Assembly (NCBI GenBank): GCA_026984165.1
Contig: JALSSQ010000296.1
Span: forward strand, 1 to 7,622
Direction: 5' to 3'
Source of the DNA: Sulfurovum sp.
GTDB taxonomy: Bacteria > Campylobacterota > Campylobacteria > Campylobacterales > Sulfurovaceae
DNA length: 7,622 bases
The notes beneath the pieces were generated by a model. It ran no database searches, was not told the DNA's origin, and saw nothing but the letters and a program-made list of their open reading frames with translations. A program made the translations under genes and the position numbers. Positions within the stretch are counted from its first letter, which is position 1, and every line of letters begins with the position of its first letter. Shown here piece after piece: positions 1-5,854 of this stretch.

Positions 1-122
1 GTACTCCAGCTCAAACTTGAGGCGTAATGCCCCAGTTTGTCATCAAAGAGATCTTTGAAAAAATCTCTCAAAAAAAGATAATAGTTTTTAACAATAACGC
101 TAAGTTGTCTGTTGTGTTTCAT
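1..122 (-). CDS. YihY/virulence factor BrkB family inner-membrane protein, N-terminal part (runs off the window)
   Basis: The minus strand reads 40 intact codons from an ATG at 122 down to the window edge, beginning MKHNRQLSVIV and continuing with FFKDLFDDKLGHYASSLSWS. The (D)DKLGHYASSLSW stretch just before the first membrane segment is what I expect at the start of YihY/UPF0761 proteins, polytopic inner-membrane proteins of about 280-300 residues. The ATG lies 1 nt after the glcD stop codon (TGACATG), so translation is probably coupled to glcD. Family members are often labelled rbn (ribonuclease BN), but that name is a historical misassignment: true RNase BN is the ElaC-type enzyme. The molecular function is unsettled. 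The membrane segments lie outside the window, so the family call rests on a short N-terminus and on synteny recalled from C. jejuni. Confidence 0.72.
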   Translation of the reverse strand, partial: MKHNRQLSVIVKNYYLFLRDFFKDLFDDKLGHYASSLSWS

Positions 123-123
123 G

Positions 124-1515
124 TCAGGATGGCAATCCCATTTTTCCCGGATTGAGAATATTATTGGGATCAAATGCCTTTTTGATATCTTTAAAGAGTT
201 GTATCTCCATGTCATTAAAGGCGATACCCATAAAGGGTGCCTTGGATGTACCTATGCCATGTTCTCCAGAGAGTGTCCCTCCCATCTCAACGACCATTTG
301 AAATATCTCTTCTATGGCCTCGTGTCCACGGTGTAGTTCCTCTTCATTATTGCCATCTTTTACCATGACATTGACATGAATGTTTCCATCACCTGCATGT
401 CCAAAACATGGTACTTTAAAGCCGTACTTATCTCCAATGGCATAGATGGCTTTGAGTGCTTCTGGGAGCATAGAGCGTGGCACAGAGATATCTTCATTGA
501 GCTTTTTGTTTCCAAAAATAGTAATGGATGGTGAGGCGTTACGTCTGGCATACCAAAGTTCATTACGGTGTTTGTCGTCTTTGGCTACGATGAACTGTTG
601 GGCGTTGTTTTCTTTAAAAGATGCTTCCAGTGTCTCTAGCTGAAAAGTTACCTCTTCAGGAACATTGCCATCGACATCACCGATGAGCAGTGCCCCTGCA
701 TCTTCCGGTAACTCAACACCTAGTTTCTCTTTGAGTGCTTGCACAACCAGTGCATCCATAAACTCCATAGCCACAGGATTGGCACCAGAGGCTAAAGACT
801 TAAAGACAGCATTCATCGCATCTTCTACAGAAGGGAAGATACCCATATACCCTTTGGTGAATTTGGGTTTGGGAATGAGCTTGAGTGTAAGCTCTGTAAG
901 TACAGCCAGTGTACCTTCACTGCCGATGAGCATACCTGCTATATTGTAGCCTGCTACATCTTTAATGGTACGTTTTCCTGCTCTAATAATATCTCCGTTG
1001 GCACGTACAGCACGTAGAGCCATGACGTAGTCTTTCGTGATACCATATTTGGCAGCACGCATACCTCCTGCATTTTCTGAGACATTGCCTCCAAGAGTAG
1101 AGTACTCTTCACTTGCAGGATCAGGTGGATACATAAGCCCCATCTTTTCTACCGCTTTTTGCAGATCCATGTTGATGACCCCTGGTTGTACGACAGCGAC
1201 CATATTTTCCAAGTCGATTTCAAGTATCTTGTTCATATGTTTTTCCAACCCAAGGGTAATGCCTCCATTGGCAGGTAATGCACCACCCGTAAAGCCTGAA
1301 CCTGCCCCACGCGGTGTGATGACAATGCCATGCTCGTTACAGTAACTTAAAATATTTGATACATCTTGTTCATCTCTAGGAAAAACCACCGCTTCAGGTT
1401 CAAAACGTGTACGTGTTGCATCATAAGAGTAGGCGATGAGATGGGCTTTGTCTGAGTAAACATTGTCTTCACCTACAAGAGATTTAAAACGCTGAATATG
1501 TTTTTTATCTAGCAT
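124..1515 (-). CDS. glcD: GlcD-type FAD-linked oxidase (glycolate oxidase subunit D / D-lactate dehydrogenase family)
   Basis: This 463-residue flavoprotein oxidises a 2-hydroxy acid, probably glycolate or D-lactate, to the 2-keto acid and passes electrons to the respiratory chain. The length is normal for the family. The PCMH-type FAD-binding domain fills roughly residues 35-215, with PRGAGSGFTGGALP at 68-81, NVSENAGGMRAAKYG at 144-158 and the IGSEGTLAVLTELTLKLIP segment at 197-215. The C-terminal FAD-oxidase domain carries GHAGDGNIHVN (372-382), SGEHGIG (416-422) and the typical ending FDPNNILNPGKM. It starts 2 nt after the stop of the upstream exported-protein gene and ends 1 nt before yihY, so the three form one operon. 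GlcE and GlcF partners are not in the window. Substrate cannot be settled from sequence; D-lactate dehydrogenase is the main alternative. Confidence 0.92.
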   Translation of the reverse strand: MLDKKHIQRFKSLVGEDNVYSDKAHLIAYSYDATRTRFEPEAVVFPRDEQDVSNILSYCNEHGIVITPRGAGSGFTGGALPANGGITLGLEKHMNKILEIDLENMVAVVQPGVINMDLQKAVEKMGLMYPPDPASEEYSTLGGNVSENAGGMRAAKYGITKDYVMALRAVRANGDIIRAGKRTIKDVAGYNIAGMLIGSEGTLAVLTELTLKLIPKPKFTKGYMGIFPSVEDAMNAVFKSLASGANPVAMEFMDALVVQALKEKLGVELPEDAGALLIGDVDGNVPEEVTFQLETLEASFKENNAQQFIVAKDDKHRNELWYARRNASPSITIFGNKKLNEDISVPRSMLPEALKAIYAIGDKYGFKVPCFGHAGDGNIHVNVMVKDGNNEEELHRGHEAIEEIFQMVVEMGGTLSGEHGIGTSKAPFMGIAFNDMEIQLFKDIKKAFDPNNILNPGKMGLPS

Positions 1516-1517
1516 GA

Positions 1518-2198
1518 TTACAGTGTATCCATGAGTTTATAGTATCCTGTATGGTTATCAGAAGAAAAAATGCCTGAATCAATTTCATCAAAACGCATAA
1601 AGAAAGGTGATTTTCCTTCTTTTGGTAATCCACTCATAGGTTTTTGACCAACAATTTGACCTGAAATAGGATCAAGTAATCTGGCACTGTTGTGTCCTAC
1701 AATATAGATGAGTCCTACCTGATAAGATTTTGCGAATGCTTTGAGATTTTCTTTCGTAGGAATGTTATCCCCATACTTTGATAAAAATAAGGCATATAAA
1801 TCAGGATGAATCCATGTTTTATGATATTGTGATGTAATATCTTTATAGATCTGGGCATTAGGTGCAAGCAAAAGTACATTATCATAGAGATAACCTCCTA
1901 TAACATTATCACCTACAGTGACGGGTGTATTAATAGTCGGAAGTTTATCATGATGGATAATTTCTCCATCTAAAAGTGTTGTTTTATTTGCACTGTGTTG
2001 CACTATACGGCTGGTAATTGCTTCTATGCCATTACCATAATTGTGTATAACAATACCTGTCATACCATCCACAGGAAAGGGGCTACTTAGAACAATAGAT
2101 TTATCAGAAGTTTTTGAAACAGTTGTATGGATAGTTTGTGGGAAAAACCCTGCAAAAAGCGGTAAAGCGATAAGCGCTATAAGTGTCATCTTACGCAT
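1518..2198 (-). CDS. Exported protein with PgbA-like N-terminal domain
   Basis: The 226-residue product begins with a signal peptide (MRKMTLIALIALPLFAG, cleavage likely near residue 17) followed by FFPQTIHTTVSK and a domain rich in short beta-strand-like segments. This resembles the N-terminal domain of Helicobacter plasminogen-binding protein PgbA, which is widespread in Campylobacterota including non-pathogens. H. pylori PgbA is about twice as long; this protein ends around the conserved domain and has no lysine-rich C-terminal tail, so plasminogen binding is unlikely and the true role is unknown. It is the first gene of the operon with glcD and yihY. The ATG at 2198 is preceded by AAGGAT at 2203-2208 and a TATAAT box at 2226-2231. 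Its placement opposite a csd3-type gene matches H. pylori and C. jejuni as I remember them. A periplasmic or envelope role is an inference from the signal peptide. Confidence 0.75.
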   Translation of the reverse strand: MRKMTLIALIALPLFAGFFPQTIHTTVSKTSDKSIVLSSPFPVDGMTGIVIHNYGNGIEAITSRIVQHSANKTTLLDGEIIHHDKLPTINTPVTVGDNVIGGYLYDNVLLLAPNAQIYKDITSQYHKTWIHPDLYALFLSKYGDNIPTKENLKAFAKSYQVGLIYIVGHNSARLLDPISGQIVGQKPMSGLPKEGKSPFFMRFDEIDSGIFSSDNHTGYYKLMDTL

Positions 2199-2225
2199 AG
2201 CAATCCTTTATATTTGTATGGGCTG

Positions 2226-2231
2226 ATTATA
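2226..2231 (-). promoter_or_regulatory. -10 box for the pgbA-like/glcD/yihY operon
   Basis: The minus strand reads TTGTATAATCAG here, a perfect TATAAT. The predicted transcript start near 2219 leaves a leader of about 20 nt carrying the AAGGAT ribosome-binding site at 2203-2208. No convincing -35 is present, which is normal for Campylobacterota sigma-70 promoters. Confidence 0.6.
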
Positions 2232-2295
2232 CAAGTAAAAGAGTTAAACTTTATTGATGCTACTCAATATAGTACTCTCCTTAACCTTATTCGGT

Positions 2296-2301
2296 TATAA
2301 T
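2296..2301 (+). promoter_or_regulatory. -10 box for the csd3-like/Nudix operon
   Basis: TATAAT follows GGT on the plus strand, 32 nt before the csd3-like ATG at 2334. The predicted start near 2308 gives a short leader containing the purine-rich GAGAGAGGGA (2313-2322) and AGAAG nearer the start codon. This promoter is back to back with the minus-strand TATAAT box at 2226-2231, with about 65 bp between the two -10 boxes. Confidence 0.6.
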
Positions 2302-2333
2302 TATGCTACTTAGAGAGAGGGACTAAAAGAAGC

Positions 2334-3569
2334 ATGAAATATATCTTAATATGGATTTTAATCCTTGGTACTTTGTTTGGTGCAAGAGTTAAAGCATTAC
2401 AATGGAAAGAAGGACAAACCTTTTCCCAATATTTGGAAGCAAAACATATCCCTTTGAGTGTATTGAATGATGTCTCTAATGATGACCAAAAATTCCTTTC
2501 TGAAATTACTAATAAACAATTATTTTATGAGTTAGAAGATGAAAACGGTAGTTTACTTCAAGCCCTAATACCTATTAGTGAGGTGATGCAAATTCAGTTA
2601 AGTAAAACAAAGACTTCAAACACCTATGTCTTTGATATTATCCCTATTGTTTATGAAACAGATGAGTATTTTGGGAAAATAATTTTGAGTAATAATCCTT
2701 ATATAGATACATTAAATACTACACATAATCAAAAAGTTGCACGTCGTTTAAGCTCAGCACTAAAAGGTGTGATTAACGGTAAAAATTTACATAAAGGTGA
2801 TGAGATAGATTTTATCTATACGCAAAGAACTCGTGCAGGTAAACCTTGCTTGGTTCCAGATATTAAAATTGCCAGGGTACGTATGGGAAAAAAAGAGCAA
2901 TTTATTTATGTCGATGAAGATGGAGATGGATTTGCACAAACAGGAAAAGCAGTAGCATATACAGTCAAAGGTAAGCAAAAAGTAGTATATACCAAACGTG
3001 TTCCGGTTAGTAGTGCCCAATCACGTTTTGGTATGCCACTACGACATGCACGTATTACATCAAATTTTTCTTATAGAAGATGGCATCCTATTTTGCATCG
3101 ATATAGACCGCATCATGGCACGGACTTTGGTGCAAGAAGAGGTACGCCACTTTTAGCAGTAAACGATGGTATTGTGAGTTTTTCTGGGCGTATGCGCGGA
3201 TATGGTAATGTAGTGAAAATTAAACATAAGGGAGGATACGAATCGCTATATGCGCACCAAAGTAGAAGACGTGCAAAAGTAGGACAGCATGTTAAAAAAG
3301 GACAAGTGATAGGGTATGTAGGAAGCACGGGACGTAGTACAGGTCCGCACCTGCATTTTGGGCTGATGAAAAATGGTCGATGGATTGATCCTATGAATGT
3401 ATTGGGTAAGAAATCCATTAAAACATCAAAACTTCAAAAGTTTACAAAATATGAAAATGTAACCACAATAAAATATAAAAATGTAGCCATAAAAGGTGCT
3501 AAAACAAACAAAGCGAAACTTTTACGTTATATCAAAGAAAATGCACCTAGCTATGTGTGGGAGGATTAA
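2334..3569 (+). CDS. Csd3/Pgp3-like periplasmic M23 peptidoglycan metallopeptidase
   Basis: This is a 411-residue zinc peptidase predicted to trim peptidoglycan cross-links and pentapeptides in the periplasm. A hydrophobic signal segment (residues 1-21) leads into an N-terminal region of about 200 residues like the regulatory domains of H. pylori Csd3/HdpA (403 residues). The LytM/M23 domain (about 236-356) has HHGTDFGA (zinc ligands H260 and D264), LYAH (H308) and GPHLHFG (H339 and zinc ligand H341), so it looks catalytically complete. A basic C-terminal tail follows. In Helicobacter and Campylobacter the homologues are D,D-carboxypeptidase/endopeptidases needed for helical shape; in a rod-shaped relative the role may be general wall remodelling. 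The stop lies 5 nt before the Nudix ATG, and the Nudix ribosome-binding site overlaps its last codons. The family call is firm; orthology to Csd3 is supported by length and synteny. Confidence 0.9.
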   Translation: MKYILIWILILGTLFGARVKALQWKEGQTFSQYLEAKHIPLSVLNDVSNDDQKFLSEITNKQLFYELEDENGSLLQALIPISEVMQIQLSKTKTSNTYVFDIIPIVYETDEYFGKIILSNNPYIDTLNTTHNQKVARRLSSALKGVINGKNLHKGDEIDFIYTQRTRAGKPCLVPDIKIARVRMGKKEQFIYVDEDGDGFAQTGKAVAYTVKGKQKVVYTKRVPVSSAQSRFGMPLRHARITSNFSYRRWHPILHRYRPHHGTDFGARRGTPLLAVNDGIVSFSGRMRGYGNVVKIKHKGGYESLYAHQSRRRAKVGQHVKKGQVIGYVGSTGRSTGPHLHFGLMKNGRWIDPMNVLGKKSIKTSKLQKFTKYENVTTIKYKNVAIKGAKTNKAKLLRYIKENAPSYVWED

Positions 3570-3574
3570 GACAT

Positions 3575-4150
3575 ATGAGAGCAAAAATAGAAAACTTTAC
3601 GTTGCAGCCATTGGAAAATCCAGAATACATTTCAACTTCACTCGCTGTTTTTACTCAAAATGGGCAGAAGCGCGATTGGGAAGTGGTACAGGCACATGAT
3701 TCAGTTGCGATACTTTTATACCATACACAAAAAGATGCTTTTGTGTTAGTCAAACAGTTTCGTCCGGCTGTCTATCTTAACAATGGTGATGGCATGACCA
3801 TAGAACTTTGTGCAGGTATTGTCGATAAAGAGCTCTCCTTAGTAGAGATAGCGATGGAAGAGATAGAAGAAGAGTGTGGATATAGTGTAGATGTAGAGCG
3901 TATAGAAAAAATTACCTCTTTTCATACTTCTGTAGGCTTTGCAGGCTCCAAACAGATGCTTTACTATGTTGAGGTAGATGAGCGCATGAAAGTGAGTGAG
4001 GGTGGAGGGGTAGATGATGAGCAGATAGAAGTGATTAGCCTACCTGTCTCAGACGCTAAAGCACTTATGTATGATGAGTCTATCGCTAAAACACCAGGGT
4101 TGATGTTTGCGTTTATGTGGTGGTTTGATAAAATGAGAAATGAGAAATGA
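3575..4150 (+). CDS. NUDT14-like Nudix hydrolase (probable nucleoside-diphosphate sugar diphosphatase)
   Basis: The protein has 191 residues when started at the ATG at 3575, which sits 9 nt after a strong GGGAGGA site (3559-3565). A GTG at 3557 is also in frame but lies in front of that site, so I prefer the ATG. The Nudix motif at residues 81-103 (GIVDKELSLVEIAMEEIEEE, then CGY) keeps metal-binding E96, E99 and E100. It lacks the usual Arg (E95 instead) and the early Glu. The same departures, with IELCAGIVD before the box, SVGFAGSKQ after it, a GGG loop and a final IAKTPGLMFAF, strongly resemble animal NUDT14, a UDP-glucose pyrophosphatase. The likely reaction is hydrolysis of an NDP- or ADP-sugar to sugar phosphate plus NMP; the substrate is not certain. 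It forms an operon with the csd3-like gene. Its last residues (RNEK and stop) are encoded by a 7-bp tandem repeat. Confidence 0.85.
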   Translation: MRAKIENFTLQPLENPEYISTSLAVFTQNGQKRDWEVVQAHDSVAILLYHTQKDAFVLVKQFRPAVYLNNGDGMTIELCAGIVDKELSLVEIAMEEIEEECGYSVDVERIEKITSFHTSVGFAGSKQMLYYVEVDERMKVSEGGGVDDEQIEVISLPVSDAKALMYDESIAKTPGLMFAFMWWFDKMRNEK

Positions 4151-4190
4151 GAAATGAGAAATTAGAAATTAGGAATTAGGAATTGAGGAT
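4135..4190. repeat. Heptanucleotide tandem repeat, eight units, covering the Nudix stop codon
   Basis: Eight consecutive 7-bp units can be read: GAGAAAT four times (4135-4162), TAGAAAT, TAGGAAT twice, then TGAGGAT. The first two units encode the C-terminus of the Nudix protein and its TGA stop at 4148-4150. The rest fills the gap to the convergent truncated-haemoglobin gene. Perfect units on the left and progressively diverged ones on the right suggest recent expansion from that end. Confidence 0.9.
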
Positions 4191-4206
4191 TGTGCTATGG
4201 CACAAT
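4189..4206. terminator. Hairpin between convergent genes, possible weak terminator
   Basis: ATTGTGC (4189-4195), loop TATG, GCACAAT (4200-4206) form a perfect 7-bp stem. The right part overlaps the stop codon of the truncated-haemoglobin gene. Neither strand has a run of T after the stem, so it is not a classical intrinsic terminator. Its place between two converging transcription units still fits an end-forming or stabilising role. Confidence 0.4.
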
Positions 4207-4686
4207 ATCTCCAGGTTCGTAGGCTGCGTAAAATACTGAGCCATCATCGAAGGTATTGACTGTGAGTTTTGAAAATTTTTCGAGGTAGTTCCAAAAATCA
4301 TCTTTAAGCTCCTGAGATACCCCTTTTGTCTCTCTGAGTGCTGTCTCCATGCAGCCTAACCATTCAAACCTTGCTTTTTTGTTGATAGAAAAATCATCAT
4401 GAAAACGTATGATGTATTCATTGAGATCATTTCCTTCTCCCGCCTCTTTGTAGGTTTTGGGTCCTCCGCAAATCTCTATAAAAAAGCGTGCATTTTTCTC
4501 TTTGACCTTTTCAAACTCTTTTTCATCTTGTGGGAAAAAATGGGAGATAGCACTGTCGTAGATTTCGTCATAAAATCGGTACATTAAATCTTTCATGCCC
4601 TCATATCCCAATGCATCATAAAAAGCTGGGTCTGGGAGTTTGTATTTTACAGGGGCACCTTTGATGGTGACTTCAATGTTGTACAT
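4195..4686 (-). CDS. Truncated haemoglobin (2/2 globin, group II-like)
   Basis: The product of 163 residues is a small haem protein of the truncated haemoglobin superfamily, expected in the cytoplasm to bind O2 or NO. The globin core spans about residues 28-145. FYDEIYD puts a Tyr at the B10 position (Y39), HFFP (49-52) fits the CD corner, and FIEICGGPKTY (69-79) matches the group II GGP..Y turn. IIRFHDDFSI gives proximal His H96, and FEWLGCMETAL carries the G8 Trp (W109). An N-terminal extension of about 25 residues (TIKGAPVKYKLPDPAFYDAL) is longer than in most group II proteins. The C. jejuni Ctb globin is group III and shorter, so this is a different lineage. It has its own promoter (4717-4725) and ribosome-binding site TAAGG at 4694-4698. 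NO or reactive-nitrogen defence is an inference from the family. Confidence 0.85.
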   Translation of the reverse strand: MYNIEVTIKGAPVKYKLPDPAFYDALGYEGMKDLMYRFYDEIYDSAISHFFPQDEKEFEKVKEKNARFFIEICGGPKTYKEAGEGNDLNEYIIRFHDDFSINKKARFEWLGCMETALRETKGVSQELKDDFWNYLEKFSKLTVNTFDDGSVFYAAYEPGDIVP

Positions 4687-4716
4687 TTTTATGCCTTATT
4701 ATAAATATATTTATGG

Positions 4717-4725
4717 ATTATAGCA
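4717..4725 (-). promoter_or_regulatory. Extended -10 promoter of the truncated-haemoglobin gene
   Basis: The minus strand reads TGCTATAAT, a perfect extended -10 (TGnTATAAT). It lies 10 nt downstream of the T-rich AATTTTT array at 4733-4760. Predicted start is near 4710, giving a leader of about 24 nt that ends in TAAGG and ATG. T-rich DNA in place of a -35 box is the Campylobacterota pattern. Confidence 0.75.
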
Positions 4726-4732
4726 GGAGAAG

Positions 4733-4760
4733 TAAAAATTAAAAATTAAAAATTAAAAAA
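4733..4760. repeat. AATTTTT heptamer array upstream of the truncated-haemoglobin promoter
   Basis: On the plus strand TAAAAAT occurs three times in a row (4733-4753), followed by TAAAAAA. Read on the minus strand this is the same T-rich array found before alr at 7484-7511, in the same orientation relative to the downstream gene. It also follows the aguB stop codon closely and could supply a U-rich tail there; the AAAAGT/ACTTTT stem just before it is too weak to call a terminator. Confidence 0.88.
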
Positions 4761-4775
4761 GTTTTGCATACACCT

Positions 4776-5654
4776 TTACTTTTCATCACAATATCTCTCT
4801 AAAAGGCAAGAATAAGACTCTATACGTCTGTCGCGTAAAAATGGCCAGATGTCTCTTACTTCTTTGGTGCGTGTATGGACTATGTCTGCATAGAGTATTG
4901 CTTCATTTTGATGCTTGGCATGTGCCAACATTTCACCTTGTGCTCCGCAAATGAAGGAGTTTCCCCAAAAGTGTGTACCTTCTAAAACACCAGTAGGGTC
5001 AGCTTCAAATCCCACACGGTTACAGCTTATCACAGGTATGGCATTGGCGATGGCATGGGAGCGTTGGATGGTTATCCAGCTGGCTAGTTGTCGTTGTTTC
5101 TCTTCTTCACTGTCTTTATCGAACCAACCAATGGCAGTAGGGTAGATGAGTATCTCAGCCCCTTTGAGTGTCATGATACGTGCTGCTTCTGGGTACCACT
5201 GATCCCAGCAGATGAGTACACCCAGTTTACCGATAGAGGTTTGTATGGGCTCAAAACCTAAATCACCTGGGGTAAAATAAAACTTCTCATAAAACCCGGG
5301 GTCATCAGGGATGTGCATTTTTCGGTATTTACCGGCAACGCTTCCATCTTTTTCAAAGACCACTGCCGTGTTATGATAAAGCCCTGCGGCACGTTTTTCA
5401 AAGAGTGAGGTAACAAGTACAATGTTGTGTTCTTTGGCTACACTACTCCAAAATTTTACATCCTCTTCAAAGCTATTGGCATAGGTGAAAAATGTGGTAT
5501 CTTCACATTGGCAGAAGTACTCTGTTTGGTGGAGTTCTTGCAGGACTATAAGTTTGGCACCATTTTGTGATGCTTCAATGATCTTTTCTATAGTCCTTGC
5601 TAGCGTTTTTTCTTTTGAGTCATGATGTTTCTGTTGGATAAGTGCTGTTTTCAT
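4776..5654 (-). CDS. aguB: N-carbamoylputrescine amidase
   Basis: AguB hydrolyses N-carbamoylputrescine to putrescine, CO2 and ammonia, the last step from agmatine to putrescine. The 292 residues are full length for this nitrilase-superfamily branch. The catalytic triad is visible as E40 in LIVLQELHQTEYF, K112 in GKYRKMHIPDDPGFYEKFYF and C149 in GVLICWDQWYPEAAR. The DDPGFYEKFYFTPGD stretch, and ALIQQKH with TEYFCQ near the N-terminus, are typical of carbamoylputrescine amidases and separate them from other nitrilases. The function agrees with agmatine deiminase 0.8 kb away on the same strand, although a lipoprotein gene lies between them. No good ribosome-binding site precedes the ATG at 5654. 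TTAAAAT sits only a few bases upstream (5660-5666, minus strand), so a short or leaderless mRNA is possible but unproven. Confidence 0.93.
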   Translation of the reverse strand: MKTALIQQKHHDSKEKTLARTIEKIIEASQNGAKLIVLQELHQTEYFCQCEDTTFFTYANSFEEDVKFWSSVAKEHNIVLVTSLFEKRAAGLYHNTAVVFEKDGSVAGKYRKMHIPDDPGFYEKFYFTPGDLGFEPIQTSIGKLGVLICWDQWYPEAARIMTLKGAEILIYPTAIGWFDKDSEEEKQRQLASWITIQRSHAIANAIPVISCNRVGFEADPTGVLEGTHFWGNSFICGAQGEMLAHAKHQNEAILYADIVHTRTKEVRDIWPFLRDRRIESYSCLLERYCDEK

Positions 5655-5690
5655 ATTAAGATTTTAACCAAATCTTTCTTTTTTTGGCTT

Positions 5691-5711
5691 TTGACATTTT
5701 TTTGGTATAGT
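5691..5711 (+). promoter_or_regulatory. Candidate promoter for the riboswitch-lipoprotein transcript
   Basis: T-rich stretches separated by roughly one helical turn (about 5674-5703) lead into GGTATAGT, with TATAGT at 5706-5711. This fits the Campylobacterota sigma-70 pattern. A TTGACA lies at 5691-5696 but is only 9 bp from TATAGT, so it is not a standard -35 for this box. A start near 5718 would place the whole aptamer core in the leader but would cut the outermost 5 bp of the proposed P1 helix. Confidence 0.4.
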
Positions 5712-5712
5712 G

Positions 5713-5812
5713 ATGCATAACAATGTTGAAAAAGCTAAACCTATTGTGAAATAGGGACAGAAAGTTATGGGTCTTTTATGAAAGATAGCCAAACTGCCAC
5801 AGGTTACTGCAT
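5713..5812 (+). ncRNA. Cyclic di-GMP-I (GEMM-I) riboswitch candidate in the leader of the CAP lipoprotein gene
   Basis: Compared from memory with the Vibrio Vc2 aptamer, the core at 5734-5798 has the expected parts in order. GCTAAACC begins with the G corresponding to ligand-contacting G20 (5734). A 6-bp stem CCTATT/AATAGG (5740-5745, 5750-5755) is capped by the GNRA loop GTGA. GGGACAGAAAG follows, with the stacking A47 at 5761. A stem with the GGGTCT...GATAGCC signature comes next, then CTGCC with the C92 equivalent at 5797. Pairs 21-46 and 22-45 are G-C and C-G in Vc2 but C-G and U-A here. The helix AGTT/AACT (5763-5766, 5792-5795) replaces AGCC/GGUU. These are compensatory changes. A P1 helix can form between 5713-5721 and 5803-5812 with one bulged C. 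No intrinsic terminator follows. A short hairpin (5824-5839) lies just before the AAGGA site (5844-5848), so control of translation is a guess. Confidence 0.85.
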
Positions 5813-5854
5813 ATACTTTTCTCATTGTATGACTATAATAAATAAGGATAAAAT

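Noticed and set aside
3113..3418. A 101-codon minus-strand open frame opposite the M23 domain.
   Set aside because: It is a shadow of the catalytic domain, with low-complexity Pro/Cys/Leu content and no start context.
3557..3574. Upstream GTG as the start of the Nudix gene.
   Set aside because: It would overlap the csd3-like gene and lies before the strong GGGAGGA site, which is ideally spaced for the ATG at 3575.
4135..4190. CRISPR-like or insertion-sequence remnant.
   Set aside because: The units are 7 bp and directly abutting with no spacers, and no terminal inverted repeats or transposase fragments are seen.
4755..4783. AAAAGT/ACTTTT stem after aguB followed by a T-rich array, as an intrinsic terminator.
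   Set aside because: The stem is only 6 weak base pairs with a loop of about 15 nt, and the T-rich tail is interrupted by AA every 7 nt.
5704..5716. Sigma-54-like -24/-12 element (TTGG...TGCA) ahead of the riboswitch.
   Set aside because: The GG and GC are 9 nt apart rather than the required 10, and the conserved CAC after GG is missing.
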